Shown in pieces: positions 10,229-19,056 of a stretch of 64,000 nucleotides of DNA; position 1 is the stretch's first letter; every line of letters starts with the position of its first letter. Source of the DNA: Vibrio vulnificus NBRC 15645 = ATCC 27562 (GTDB lineage: Bacteria; Pseudomonadota; Gammaproteobacteria; Enterobacterales; Vibrionaceae); assembly GCF_002224265.1 (NCBI RefSeq), contig NZ_CP012881.1:806001-870000 (forward strand). The letters run 5' to 3'. The position numbers and the translations under genes were made by a program. The notes under the pieces are model-generated. The model ran no database searches and was not told where the DNA came from. It was given only the letters and a program-made list of their open reading frames with translations.

Positions 10229-10507
10229 GGTAACTCCATAATCAATGATGTTGGTGCCAATGGCTTCTTAAAATTATTGTTTCAGCCTATTTTTCAACGT
10301 TTGATTCTATTAAATCCGTTTAAGAAAAGCACAAGGTTCCGAAAGTTTTTCCATATTTGGAGACATATTTTGCAAAAACACAATCAATGTGCAACAAATT
10401 AAATACAATCAAAAACCCTTTTTTGAAACAAAAACGACACTATATTGAAATACATCACGATAACAACTGAAGCACCTTCCACCATTTAACCACTCAATAT
10501 CAACTCA
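10229..10507. other. Intergenic gap between the AbgT gene and the minor pilin cluster
   Basis: This 279-bp AT-rich stretch must hold the promoter of the AbgT-family gene and the 3' end of the pilin transcript. I see no convincing gene, terminator hairpin or operator in it. Confidence 0.5.
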
Positions 10508-10927
10508 TCACATATCAAATTCGCTGTATTTGGAGATCATTGTTTTAAGCTCAATAGAGTGCGAATCACCTAGCCGATCCGTCCACGTAGTTTTTATCTC
10601 TATTGTTTTTAATGAACTTGACACTGTATTCGAAACAACATCCCAAGAAGTCGTATAAATTGGAGATAAAGAGGAACTTGAACTTGATGCAGCTATACTG
10701 TCAAAATCGATTACATTTCCCCCCGAAGAAGCACTGGATGCTCCTCGTGTACGAAACAATTCCAATTGATTCTCTGCTAAACGTAACGCTTGGATACTTT
10801 GTGAAGCGTAGTCCGCTTCTCTTTCAATATAGATTTGAAGCTTAGTTAGACCTAATGCACCAATCCCAATGAGTATAAAAGAAATCAATACTTCTAAAAG
10901 ACTAAATCCTTTCTGTTTAAAAATCAT
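10508..10927 (-). CDS. pilV: Minor type IV pilin, PilV-like
   Basis: The 139-residue protein has a prepilin leader (MIFKQKG) followed by FSLLEVLISFILIGIGALGL, the type III methylation/cleavage motif with Glu5 of the mature protein. It would be processed by PilD and inserted in the inner membrane or the pilus tip. The middle holds serine-rich stretches (SSASSGG, then six consecutive serines in AASSSSSSLS), an unusual composition. It is the last gene of a four-gene set and its start overlaps the end of the PilX-like gene by 11 bp. The name PilV rests on operon position and size. Confidence 0.75.
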   Translation of the reverse strand: MIFKQKGFSLLEVLISFILIGIGALGLTKLQIYIEREADYASQSIQALRLAENQLELFRTRGASSASSGGNVIDFDSIAASSSSSSLSPIYTTSWDVVSNTVSSSLKTIEIKTTWTDRLGDSHSIELKTMISKYSEFDM

Positions 10928-12161
10928 TCCATGATCCTTTTAACCAAGTTGCTTTGTTACTTAAAGCTGGTATCGCACTAGCATCAAAATCCAAATCTAC
11001 AGCACTATTAAACACACTAAGGCCCCCTACTGTGTCAAAAACATACCCCCCAGTAGGAGCAAAGGCGCCATTGGTAAAGAAAGTCAACTTTTTCTTTTCG
11101 TCTGTACTCAATAATCCCAATTCGCTCGATACCGACACATCACTCGTCCATTTGGATGTCATATCTCCGATAGCAGATGAGAACAAGTGGTAAACCATGC
11201 CATTAAAGACATAGGATCCAGAGACAGCTAAAAGGCCATTTTCGACAACTAAAACCTTTGGTGTGCTCCCTATTTTTGTAGGGGCTAATTCAGAACCATC
11301 TTCTAGATCACAGTCTCCCTTCACCCACACTTTATTATTTAGAGCAAACGCATCTCTTACTCGTTCTTGGCATGAACCACCAGAGGTACCTACCGTGCCT
11401 TGTATGACATTGAAACCTGCTCTGACACTCTCAATCTTATCCTTAGGTTTTCCGAAGAAAGACTCAAATGAGTCAAGCGTGGCATCATGTATAAAGTCGT
11501 GAGCAAACATCTTGCCATCACCGATGTAATCCGTATTGTTCCCGACAACTTTAATGTCATAGTCAAATTGAGTTCCTGAGCAATTCGCGTCATTTGGGAT
11601 ACATGCGTCCAGCTTCTGTGTGTCGGTTTTGTAACTGGGGCCGCATACATTACTTCCAGGATCTTTTGTAACGAATGCTCCTTTTAGTCTTACTGATGTT
11701 TTAAAGCGAACGGAGACACATACATTGGGGTCGATAAACTCAGGAGTGAACGAGTACGAGCCAATTAACATCAAATCAGATCGAGATTGAATGGCTCCAG
11801 TTACTCTAGAATATCTTTTTAATGTTTTTTCCAAACTGTAATAACCATCGGCAGTTGAATTGACTACAAAGTTTTCTGGTGTTGAAACAGATTGATTTGA
11901 AGCCACATTGCTCAGTGTACAAAGAGAATAATCTTGTGCAGTAGGAAGTTGGTTCGGATAAACTTTATTAATGGAATAGGCGCATTCTAATCCACCTTCT
12001 GCTTTCCAATGTGCTTGACGAGCCTTCACTTCATTCTGGGCTATTTTTATCTGATAAAACAAACCACGAGAAGATGCTAAGGAAACGACTAGCGCAAGCA
12101 ACAACAAAATAGACGTAACCAACAATGTTGCGTAACCTGATTGAATAGCTTTCGATTTCAT
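10917..12161 (-). CDS. pilX: PilX-like minor pilin assembly protein
   Basis: The 414-residue protein starts at ATG 12161, preceded by AAAGGA and overlapping the pilW-like stop by 4 bp (ATGA). It has one N-terminal hydrophobic helix (GYATLLVTSILLLLALVVSL) and a large extracytoplasmic domain rich in paired cysteines. As in other PilX proteins, the helix lacks the canonical Phe1/Glu5 arrangement, so cleavage and methylation may differ from the other pilins. In related systems PilX acts with PilV, PilW and FimU/FimT as a priming complex at the pilus tip. At 414 aa it is longer than typical PilX proteins, so an added domain is likely. Confidence 0.65.
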   Translation of the reverse strand: MKSKAIQSGYATLLVTSILLLLALVVSLASSRGLFYQIKIAQNEVKARQAHWKAEGGLECAYSINKVYPNQLPTAQDYSLCTLSNVASNQSVSTPENFVVNSTADGYYSLEKTLKRYSRVTGAIQSRSDLMLIGSYSFTPEFIDPNVCVSVRFKTSVRLKGAFVTKDPGSNVCGPSYKTDTQKLDACIPNDANCSGTQFDYDIKVVGNNTDYIGDGKMFAHDFIHDATLDSFESFFGKPKDKIESVRAGFNVIQGTVGTSGGSCQERVRDAFALNNKVWVKGDCDLEDGSELAPTKIGSTPKVLVVENGLLAVSGSYVFNGMVYHLFSSAIGDMTSKWTSDVSVSSELGLLSTDEKKKLTFFTNGAFAPTGGYVFDTVGGLSVFNSAVDLDFDASAIPALSNKATWLKGSWNDF

Positions 12162-12775
12162 TGCCAATTCCTTTGCTTAACTACCGTCGTAGAAGTTTCA
12201 CTCAACGAACCATCCAATGTACTTAATCCAAGGATGATTGTTGTCACCTTACTTGAGGCTTGAGTATTTGCCACAACTGCAGAACTCACTGAAAACTGAT
12301 TTACCTTTAAGATGCCATCATCAAGGAGTGTTTTGCAGGAACCAATATCCGATAAAACCTTTATTTGAGATGAGGTGAGAACCCCCTCTTCACACACCAA
12401 TAGTCGATCTCCATCACTTCTATACTTAATGTTTCGATAATCTTTATTTTCAAAAGAGCCATCTTTGAAGTAAACAAAACCAATTGAAGAAGCGCCACTT
12501 ACTGATACAGTCCCAGCTGCCCCCGATAACTTCAGAGAGCTCCCTAAACCACCATCGTAACCTGCTCTCTGAATATCCTCTTTAATGACAGACAAAGTGA
12601 TATCTAAACTTTGCATCAAATTTAAATGCAAGCTTTTATCTTTAGCTGATTTTTGTAAGCTCAAGAATAATGAGCCAACAATCCCAATCAATATTACACC
12701 CAGCATGGCACTAATCATTAATTCAACCAGAGAGCTCCCTCTCTGGTGCTTTCTACGAGCAAGTTGGATAATCAT
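12158..12775 (-). CDS. pilW: PilW-like minor pilin
   Basis: Starting at ATG 12775 (GGGAG upstream at good spacing), the 205-residue protein has a short basic leader (MIIQLARRKHQRG) followed by SSLVELMISAMLGVILIGIV. This is a prepilin cleavage site with Glu5 and a hydrophobic assembly helix. The rest is a variable soluble domain. It overlaps the 3' end of fimT by 23 bp and the start of pilX by 4 bp, so the cluster is translationally coupled. It probably contributes to initiating a type IV pilus. Confidence 0.75.
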   Translation of the reverse strand: MIIQLARRKHQRGSSLVELMISAMLGVILIGIVGSLFLSLQKSAKDKSLHLNLMQSLDITLSVIKEDIQRAGYDGGLGSSLKLSGAAGTVSVSGASSIGFVYFKDGSFENKDYRNIKYRSDGDRLLVCEEGVLTSSQIKVLSDIGSCKTLLDDGILKVNQFSVSSAVVANTQASSKVTTIILGLSTLDGSLSETSTTVVKQRNWQ

Positions 12776-13265
12776 ATAATTTTGCTCCCGAAAGACTACA
12801 TACCCGAATTCGTCCAGGTGGATTGGAAATAACAATCGAGAGTTTCTTGGTCACATCTGATGTGGGATAAAAGACAATACTTCCTCCCTGTGGCCTCCCT
12901 CTAATTGGGTCAAAAGAGATAAATTTCTGATTATAGTTGTGATACGTAGATAAACCTGAATATGACGAACCCGATAAATAAAGAACTGTACCGCCCGCTG
13001 CACTGGCGGACGTGCTTAGTTTTAAAGACCACTCACCTTTGTCAGCTACTTCGGACTTTTCTTTGGTAAAGTGAACGTATAATTTGGCATTTCTTGCAAC
13101 CGCTTCTGATTTACTTTGATTTAAAAATCCGCTCAGTTCTGAAGCCAATCTTTGCATCTGCACCGTTTGAGAGACATGAGTAAAACTAGGCGTTGCCCAA
13201 GCTAAAATTACAGCCAGTACAGCCACTGTAATTAAGAGCTCCAAAAGTGTGAAGCCGCGAGTCAT
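12753..13265 (-). CDS. fimT: FimT/GspH-type minor pilin
   Basis: From ATG 13265 the product is 170 aa: MTRG leader, then FTLLELLITVAVLAVILAWA, a textbook prepilin N-terminus. A GspH/FimT-like domain follows, ending with FDPIRGRPQGGSIVFYP and a C-terminal cysteine pair (VCSLSGAKLYDYPTCS). AGGA upstream supports this start over one 42 bases earlier. FimT/FimU-type pilins are part of tip complexes, and FimT of some bacteria binds DNA during competence. It is the first gene of the fimT-pilW-pilX-pilV set and is divergent from a pilE-like gene. Confidence 0.75.
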   Translation of the reverse strand: MTRGFTLLELLITVAVLAVILAWATPSFTHVSQTVQMQRLASELSGFLNQSKSEAVARNAKLYVHFTKEKSEVADKGEWSLKLSTSASAAGGTVLYLSGSSYSGLSTYHNYNQKFISFDPIRGRPQGGSIVFYPTSDVTKKLSIVISNPPGRIRVCSLSGAKLYDYPTCS

Positions 13266-13367
13266 TTCCCAAATTCCTATGTAATCTATTGCTAAGCAAC
13301 AATTCAACTTGCACCAATGCTAGCACCATAGAAAAATAGGAGGAAAATCAACGAGGAAGTGTTCGTG

Positions 13368-13802
13368 ATGATTCGAAATTTTCCCTGCAAACACTACAAA
13401 AAACACTCATCTGGTATGACATTGATCGAATTATTAATCGCCGTAGTCATCGTAGGGGTATTGGCGAGCATCAGCTACCCAAGCTACAACAATTATGTGA
13501 TCGAGTCGCATAGAACAGTAGCCAAAGCAGATATGGCAAAAATTCAGTTGGAGTTGGAACGTAGCTACAATGGTGGTTATCAATGGACGCAAATCCTATC
13601 CGGCAGTACTTGCCTGATATGCGACTCTTCCTCAGACAGATATAAGTTTGAAGTCGCCAGCTCAGCAACGTCCGCCTATACTATCTCTGCCGAAGCGAAA
13701 ACCGACAAAGGTCAAAGCAAAGATCCTTGCCTAGCCAATGAAACGATAAAAAAAATGACGCTCAACTCAACCAACCAAGCGAAACCAGCGGCTTGTTGGT
13801 AG
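13368..13802 (+). CDS. pilE: PilE-like type IV pilin
   Basis: Using ATG 13368 with GAGGA upstream, the 144-residue protein has a longer basic leader (about 16 aa) and then GMTLIELLIAVVIVGVLASI with Glu5, the mark of PilD-processed pilins. The C-terminal part has two cysteines flanking CLICDSSSDRY and a final CW. It faces away from the fimT operon across a 102-bp gap, so both units probably share a regulatory region. It resembles PilE-type minor pilins located beside fimT/pilVWX clusters; a GTG nine bases upstream is a less likely start. Confidence 0.75.
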   Translation: MIRNFPCKHYKKHSSGMTLIELLIAVVIVGVLASISYPSYNNYVIESHRTVAKADMAKIQLELERSYNGGYQWTQILSGSTCLICDSSSDRYKFEVASSATSAYTISAEAKTDKGQSKDPCLANETIKKMTLNSTNQAKPAACW

Positions 13803-13806
13803 TAAA

Positions 13807-13845
13807 ACAAAAAGCCCGTTTGGTATGAGCAAACGGGCTTTTTGT
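13807..13845. terminator. Bidirectional terminator between pilE and dnaJ
   Basis: AAAAAGCCCGTTTG and CAAACGGGCTTTTT form a perfect stem with a 7-base loop and U-runs on both strands, between convergent pilE and dnaJ. Confidence 0.92.
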
Positions 13846-13865
13846 ACGGAGATCTTATCACATGA

Positions 13866-15014
13866 CTAGCTGGTCAAATCGTCAAAGAACTTCTTCACAC
13901 CATTAAAGAAACCTTCTGATTTTGGCTTATGCTTGGTGGCCGCTTCACCACAGCAAGACTCTTCAAACTCTTTCAGCAACTCTTTTTGACGTGAACTCAA
14001 GTTAACTGGCGTCTCAACCACAAGTTTCACAATCAAATCACCGATTGCGCCGCCGCGAACGCCTTTCACACCTTTACCGCGCATACGGAACATACGACCC
14101 GTTTGTGTTTCCGATGGCACTTTCAAGTTCACACGGCCATCGAGTGTCGGAACTTCCACTTCGCCACCCAGTGCCGCCATAGCAAAACTGACTGGCACTT
14201 CACAGTAAAGGTTATTGCCTTCACGTTCAAAGATGTGGTGCTCTCTTACGTGCACTTGCACATACAAATCACCGGCTGGAGCGCCGCGCTCGCCCGCTTC
14301 CCCTTCACCAGAGAGACGAATGCGATCACCGGTATCAACACCTGCTGGAATCTTAACATTGAGCGTTTTGGTTTTCTGCTTACGGCCTTGACCATGACAC
14401 ACATTACATGGGTCTTTGATGATCTTGCCTTTGCCGTGACAGGTTGGACAGGTTTGCTGCACAGCGAAGAAACCTTGGCGCATCTGAACCTGACCATGGC
14501 CATGACAGGTGCCACAAGTTTCGGCAGAAGTGCCTTTCTTCGCGCCCGAGCCTTCACAAGTATCACAATGAACCAATGTTGGAACTTCAATTTCCTTCGA
14601 GACACCACGAACGGCCTCTTCTAGCGACAGTTCCATGTTGTAGCGCAGATCCGCGCCACGCTGTGGACGTGCATGCCCGCCACCACGACGGCCACCACCA
14701 AAGATATCGCCAAAAACGTCACCAAAAATGTCGCCAAAGTCAGCGCCACCGCCACCACCGAAACCGCCGCCGAAGCCGCCACCACCTTGTTCAAATGCAG
14801 CATGGCCATATTGATCGTAAGCCGCTTTTTTCTGTGGATCGGTCAGAATTTCGTACGCTTCTTTTACTTCTTTAAACTTATCCGCAGCAGACTCGTCACC
14901 CTGATTGCGATCTGGGTGAAATTTCATAGCCAAGCGCTTATATGCTTTTTTGATGTCTCGCTCTGAGGCATCGCGGCTAACGCCTAATACTTCGTAAAAA
15001 TCACGTTTTGACAT
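13866..15014 (-). CDS. dnaJ: Chaperone protein DnaJ
   Basis: DnaJ is the Hsp40 co-chaperone that delivers clients to DnaK and stimulates its ATPase. From ATG 15014 ([11 protein letters not shown], with GGTGA upstream) the protein is 382 aa. In order it has the J domain with HPD (FHPDRN), a glycine-rich segment with [13 protein letters not shown], four zinc-binding CxxCxGxG repeats ([32 protein letters not shown]) and the C-terminal substrate-binding domain. It follows dnaK after a 209-bp spacer with three stem-loops and is presumably co-transcribed from the heat-shock promoter upstream of dnaK. Confidence 0.97.
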   Translation of the reverse strand: MSKRDFYEVLGVSRDASERDIKKAYKRLAMKFHPDRNQGDESAADKFKEVKEAYEILTDPQKKAAYDQYGHAAFEQGGGGFGGGFGGGGGADFGDIFGDVFGDIFGGGRRGGGHARPQRGADLRYNMELSLEEAVRGVSKEIEVPTLVHCDTCEGSGAKKGTSAETCGTCHGHGQVQMRQGFFAVQQTCPTCHGKGKIIKDPCNVCHGQGRKQKTKTLNVKIPAGVDTGDRIRLSGEGEAGERGAPAGDLYVQVHVREHHIFEREGNNLYCEVPVSFAMAALGGEVEVPTLDGRVNLKVPSETQTGRMFRMRGKGVKGVRGGAIGDLIVKLVVETPVNLSSRQKELLKEFEESCCGEAATKHKPKSEGFFNGVKKFFDDLTS

Positions 15015-15072
15015 ATTGTTCGTCACCAATTAATTACTGCAAACGGTTGATTCCGCTTGGTGTTTGTATCGA

Positions 15073-15213
15073 TATAGATAAAGGTGCGACGTTCTCAAAC
15101 AATGCGGTCCTTTATCTATAAGTACACAGGTATTTACAAACTTACGGGCGTAAGAGTTACCCCAAACGCCCGCAAACAGGAAGTTAAACACCAGATGGCA
15201 TATTGCCATCTGG
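15073..15213 (-). other. Three stem-loops in the dnaK-dnaJ spacer
   Basis: The spacer holds a perfect 12-bp stem with 24-base loop (15073-15084 with 15109-15120), a 7-bp GC stem (15145-15151 with 15166-15172) and a 10-bp stem with a 3-base loop (15191-15200 with 15204-15213). None has a classic U-tract in the minus direction. They could reduce read-through or process the mRNA, lowering dnaJ relative to dnaK. Confidence 0.65.
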
Positions 15214-15223
15214 TTAAACAAGA

Positions 15224-17134
15224 TTATTTCTTGTCGTCTTTCACTTCTTCAAACTCAGCATCAACAACATCGTCTTCTTGAGACTGAGCACCAGCATCTG
15301 CTGAACCTTGTTGCGCTTGAGCTTGTTGCTGAGCGATTTCCATTAACTTTTGAGCTGCTGCCATTAGCGCTTGGATTTTCGCTTCGATCGCTTCTTTGTC
15401 TTCGCCTTTACGAGCTTCTTCAAGTTCGCTGATTGCGGCTTCGATCTTCGCCTTCTCATCTGCTGGTAGCGCTTCGCCCGCTTCTTCTACTTGCTTGCGT
15501 GTACCGTGGATGATTTGGTCAGCTTGGTTACGAGCAGTGGCTAACTCTTCGAACTTTTTGTCCGCTTCTTTGTTTGCTTCTGCTTCTTGTACCATTTTCT
15601 CGATCTCAGCGTCGCTTAGACCGCCAGAAGCTTGGATAGTGATCTTCTGCTCTTTACCCGTCTGCTTATCTTTCGCAGATACGTGTAGGATACCGTCCGC
15701 ATCAAGGTCGAAAATGACTTCGATCTGTGGCATGCCACGTGGTGCAGGGTTGATACCTTCAAGGTTGAACTGACCTAGCGACTTGTTGTACATCGCTTGT
15801 TTACGCTCACCTTGTAGCACGTGAATCGTTACCGCACTCTGGTTGTCTTCCGCCGTTGAGAACACTTGGTTCGCTTTGGTTGGGATAGTGGTGTTCTTCT
15901 CAACCAATTTCGTCATTACACCACCCATAGTCTCGATACCTAGAGACAGTGGCGTTACGTCTAGTAGCAGAACGTCTTTCACATCACCCGCAAGTACACC
16001 ACCTTGAACAGCCGCGCCTACCGCTACTGCTTCATCTGGGTTTACGTCACGACGAGGCTCTTTACCAAAGAACTCTGTTACTTTCGCTTGAACCATAGGC
16101 ATACGAGTCTGACCACCTACTAGGATAACGTCAGTGATGTCACCTACAGAAAGATCTGCATCCGCAAGCGCAACTTTTAGTGGCTCAAGTGAACGTTGAA
16201 CTAGGTCTTCAACCAGTGATTCTAGCTTCGCACGTGTCACTTTGATGTTCATGTGCTTAGGACCGGTTGCATCTGCCGTGATGTATGGCAGGTTTACGTC
16301 AGTCTGGTTAGTAGAAGACAGTTCGATCTTCGCTTTTTCTGCTGCTTCTTTAACACGCTGCATCGCTAGAGGATCTTTCTTCAGATCAAGACCTTGGTCT
16401 TTCTTGAATTCGGCTACTAGGTAGTTGATTAGACGGTTGTCAAAGTCTTCACCACCAAGGTGAGTATCACCGTTAGTTGCGAGTACTTCGAAGGTTTTCT
16501 CGCCTTCAACTTCATCGATTTCGATGATAGAGATATCAAATGTACCACCACCTAGGTCGTATACCGCGATAGTGCGATCACCACCTTGCTTGTCTAGACC
16601 GTATGCTAGCGCCGCTGCTGTTGGTTCGTTGATAATGCGCTTAACTTCTAGACCCGCGATACGGCCAGCATCTTTTGTTGCTTGGCGTTGTGCATCGTTG
16701 AAGTATGCAGGAACCGTGATTACCGCACCTGTTACTGGTTCACCTAGGAAGTCTTCCGCTGTTTTCTTCATTTTCTTAAGAACTTCAGCAGAAACCTGAG
16801 GAGCAGCCATTTTCTGGCCTTTCGCTTCAACCCAAGCATCACCGTTATCCGCCTTCACAATTTTGTATGGCATGATTTCGATGTCGCGTTGAACTTCTTC
16901 ATCTTCAAAACGACGACCAATCAAACGCTTGATTGCAAATAGCGTGTTTTCTGGGTTTGTTACCGCTTGACGTTTTGCAGGTTGACCAACAAGAGTCTCA
17001 CCATCGGTATAAGCGATAACTGAAGGAGTTGTGCGCTCACCCTCCGCATTTTCGATTACACGTGGTTTGTCGCCGTCTAGTACAGCAACACAAGAGTTAG
17101 TAGTACCTAAGTCAATACCAATGATTTTACCCAT
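15224..17134 (-). CDS. dnaK: Chaperone protein DnaK (Hsp70)
   Basis: DnaK is the cytosolic Hsp70 ATPase that binds exposed hydrophobic peptides and cycles with DnaJ and GrpE. The 636-residue protein starts [20 protein letters not shown], with the phosphate-1 loop, the second phosphate motif [12 protein letters not shown], the adenosine motif VGGQTRMP, a substrate-binding domain after about residue 390, and a lid ending in the acidic tail EEVKDDKK. Length and motifs are fully standard. A sigma-32 promoter lies 45-75 bp upstream and dnaJ follows. The third partner grpE is at 24.9 kb, also with a sigma-32 promoter. Confidence 0.98.
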   Translation of the reverse strand: MGKIIGIDLGTTNSCVAVLDGDKPRVIENAEGERTTPSVIAYTDGETLVGQPAKRQAVTNPENTLFAIKRLIGRRFEDEEVQRDIEIMPYKIVKADNGDAWVEAKGQKMAAPQVSAEVLKKMKKTAEDFLGEPVTGAVITVPAYFNDAQRQATKDAGRIAGLEVKRIINEPTAAALAYGLDKQGGDRTIAVYDLGGGTFDISIIEIDEVEGEKTFEVLATNGDTHLGGEDFDNRLINYLVAEFKKDQGLDLKKDPLAMQRVKEAAEKAKIELSSTNQTDVNLPYITADATGPKHMNIKVTRAKLESLVEDLVQRSLEPLKVALADADLSVGDITDVILVGGQTRMPMVQAKVTEFFGKEPRRDVNPDEAVAVGAAVQGGVLAGDVKDVLLLDVTPLSLGIETMGGVMTKLVEKNTTIPTKANQVFSTAEDNQSAVTIHVLQGERKQAMYNKSLGQFNLEGINPAPRGMPQIEVIFDLDADGILHVSAKDKQTGKEQKITIQASGGLSDAEIEKMVQEAEANKEADKKFEELATARNQADQIIHGTRKQVEEAGEALPADEKAKIEAAISELEEARKGEDKEAIEAKIQALMAAAQKLMEIAQQQAQAQQGSADAGAQSQEDDVVDAEFEEVKDDKK

Positions 17135-17178
17135 CTGGCTATCTCCAAATAAATTCTATTTTCTTTTGCTTTATCCCC

Positions 17179-17207
17179 TATATGGGGATCGACAATGGGG
17201 ATTCAAC
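17179..17207 (-). promoter_or_regulatory. Sigma-32 (RpoH) promoter of dnaK-dnaJ
   Basis: On the minus strand GTTGAA (17202-17207) is followed after 14 bp by CCCCATATA (17179-17187), close to the RpoH consensus CTTGAA-N13/14-CCCCATNT. The -10 region also lies in a small palindrome (ATCCCC...GGGGAT). Confidence 0.85.
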
Positions 17208-17335
17208 CCTTACTCACAAAACCAAAATAAGTTGTGTGTTTCACTTATGCCTCATAGATAGGGGCGTCAAAAACCTTTTCAAGGGGCAACATGAAAAAAA
17301 GTGATATTTTTTTATTGGATTCAAGTCATCAGATG

Positions 17336-17357
17336 GCGGAGCCAATATCCGCTCCGC
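17336..17357 (-). terminator. Possible terminator of the metal ABC permease gene
   Basis: GCGGAGC (17336-17342) pairs with GCTCCGC (17351-17357), 18 bp downstream of the permease stop codon on the minus strand. There is no U-tract, so this is tentative. Confidence 0.4.
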
Positions 17358-17374
17358 ACAAATGAAAAGATAAT

Positions 17375-18160
17375 TTAAGACGTGAGAGAACGAGACTCTG
17401 CGCGTTGAAAATGTAAACTCGCTCGCTTAACTATGACACCTACGGCGCCGACAGCTGCCATGGCCAGCACAATACTGGGCCCGACCGGGTAATCTCCCCA
17501 CAATGACATCAAAAATCCGGCGCTCCCACCAACAATACCCAGGCTTATCGCTGCCCACCAATAGAGCGAAGATCGAAAGAGCAAGGCAAACAAGGCGGGC
17601 AAAATGAGTGCCGCAAATTCAAGATACACCCCAAGGTTGATCACCAAAGGCGGAACTGCCAAAGCGAACAGCAGATAGAATTTTGCTCCCTCCAACCAAT
17701 GACGACGCTGCCATTGCACCCAAAGCAAACTGAGCGTCACCATAAACACCAAACCAACATCAGTGATGTCTGTCCATAGCAGACGCCCACCCAACAGTGA
17801 ATCAATCAACTCTTTACCATGTGCTTGAACGCTCACCACATTGATGGAAACGCACGCAGCAATGACATACAGCAGGCCAATCATGGCTTCCAAGTGCGGC
17901 ATCGCTCGATGCTCTAAATAACTTAGTAACCCAGCCACTGGTAAAGTCAGTAGATACGAGGCCAGCACTTTACTCAGCAAACTGGCGTCAAAACCTGCAT
18001 AGAGCTCGACGATGATCATCGCCAATGCCGAGATTTGTGCCATGGCCAAATCAATAAAGACCACTCCACGGCGTAACACTTGCCTTCCTAAAATGATGTT
18101 ACTCACCAAAGCCAGCAAGCCAATGGCCGCCGGCGTCATTAGCCACATGTGCGTGCTCAT
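17375..18160 (-). CDS. Metal (probably zinc) ABC transporter permease, AztB/ZnuB type
   Basis: The 261-residue protein has the hydrophobic pattern of ABC-3 family permeases (ZnuB, MntB, AztB), with about eight membrane segments and the conserved early region LGRQVLRRGVVFIDLAMAQISALAM. It overlaps the binding-protein gene by 4 bp (ATGA), so it is translationally coupled. An ABC importer also needs an ATPase, but none is encoded in this cluster; the next gene downstream is dnaK. The Zur box at 20265-20285 and the AztD-like lipoprotein across the gap argue for zinc as substrate. The specificity is inference. Confidence 0.82.
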   Translation of the reverse strand: MSTHMWLMTPAAIGLLALVSNIILGRQVLRRGVVFIDLAMAQISALAMIIVELYAGFDASLLSKVLASYLLTLPVAGLLSYLEHRAMPHLEAMIGLLYVIAACVSINVVSVQAHGKELIDSLLGGRLLWTDITDVGLVFMVTLSLLWVQWQRRHWLEGAKFYLLFALAVPPLVINLGVYLEFAALILPALFALLFRSSLYWWAAISLGIVGGSAGFLMSLWGDYPVGPSIVLAMAAVGAVGVIVKRASLHFQRAESRSLTS

Positions 18161-19056
18161 GGCGCGCTTCTCAACTGAAGCAGTTGCGCAATACTGTCAT
18201 CAATCAACGCAAACAGATCGCTGGCCTGTGCTCTTCCGCCAACACTTTGAGCCAACTGCACAATCGGCAACTGGCTTCGCTGGGCCAACCAGTTGGCCGA
18301 ATCCACAGGTTGATGGCTGGAGTAGACGATACCACTCACTTGGATCAAATCGAGTTGATTCAACTTTTGAAGATGCGCCATCGTCGGTGGTAATCCGGGC
18401 TTTGGTTCAAGATCCGCCACTTGTTCGATTCCCAACCAAGCATAAAGATAGCGATAGGTCTGGTGGTAACCCACCACTTGCATACCTCGTAATGGTCTTG
18501 CTTGCTCGCGCCAAACGGACAAACGTTTTTGCCACGCATGGCGAAACTTTACCCCCATTCCTTTATATAGGGACTGATTGTCTGGATCGATAAGCGCAAG
18601 CCTGTCCGCTAACGCACGAGATACAGCCGGCATATCGGCCACTGCAAATTGGACGTGAGGGTTGCCGTGCGCGTGGACATCGCCCATAGCACGATCAACC
18701 TGCTCATGTTTATCCAGCATTTGCACATAGTCACTGACCCACAACAACCCCGTTTGCCCGTTCTGTACTTTCGGGTTACGACTTTGCCTTTGCAGTTCAG
18801 GTAGCCAACCAATCTCCAGCTCAGCACCAGAGCAGACGACCAGATCTGCACGGCGCATTTGTGCAATCAGTGATGGCCTGGCTTGAACATAATGCGGGTC
18901 TTGCATCGCCGTGGTTGCAGAGTAAATCCGGGCATCAGGCGCATGCTGGCGAACTAAATCGGCCCAGTCCGGCTGGCAGACAAAGACATTCAGCCCAGCG
19001 ATGCTCGGCATGCTCAAAAGTAACAGCGACAAACAAACACTAAAACGCATGAGCAT
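18157..19056 (-). CDS. Zinc ABC transporter substrate-binding protein, ZnuA/AztC-like
   Basis: The 299-residue protein begins at ATG 19056 (TTGGAG six bases upstream; ATG 19050 is an alternative) with a signal peptide ending near SIAG. It has the cluster A-I metal-binding fold: a GDVHAHGNPH segment supplying histidine ligands, a YHQTYRYL segment (third ligand), a PGLPPTMAHL helix and a YSSHQPVDS region. The usual His-rich acidic loop of ZnuA is short. It would capture zinc in the periplasm and hand it to the permease. It sits between the outer-membrane protein and the permease in one operon. Confidence 0.85.
   Translation of the reverse strand: MLMRFSVCLSLLLLSMPSIAGLNVFVCQPDWADLVRQHAPDARIYSATTAMQDPHYVQARPSLIAQMRRADLVVCSGAELEIGWLPELQRQSRNPKVQNGQTGLLWVSDYVQMLDKHEQVDRAMGDVHAHGNPHVQFAVADMPAVSRALADRLALIDPDNQSLYKGMGVKFRHAWQKRLSVWREQARPLRGMQVVGYHQTYRYLYAWLGIEQVADLEPKPGLPPTMAHLQKLNQLDLIQVSGIVYSSHQPVDSANWLAQRSQLPIVQLAQSVGGRAQASDLFALIDDSIAQLLQLRSAP

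Noticed and set aside
14103..14624. Long open frames opposite dnaJ and dnaK
   Set aside because: They are antisense shadows of high-codon-bias chaperone genes; they have no ribosome-binding site and no recognisable protein family.
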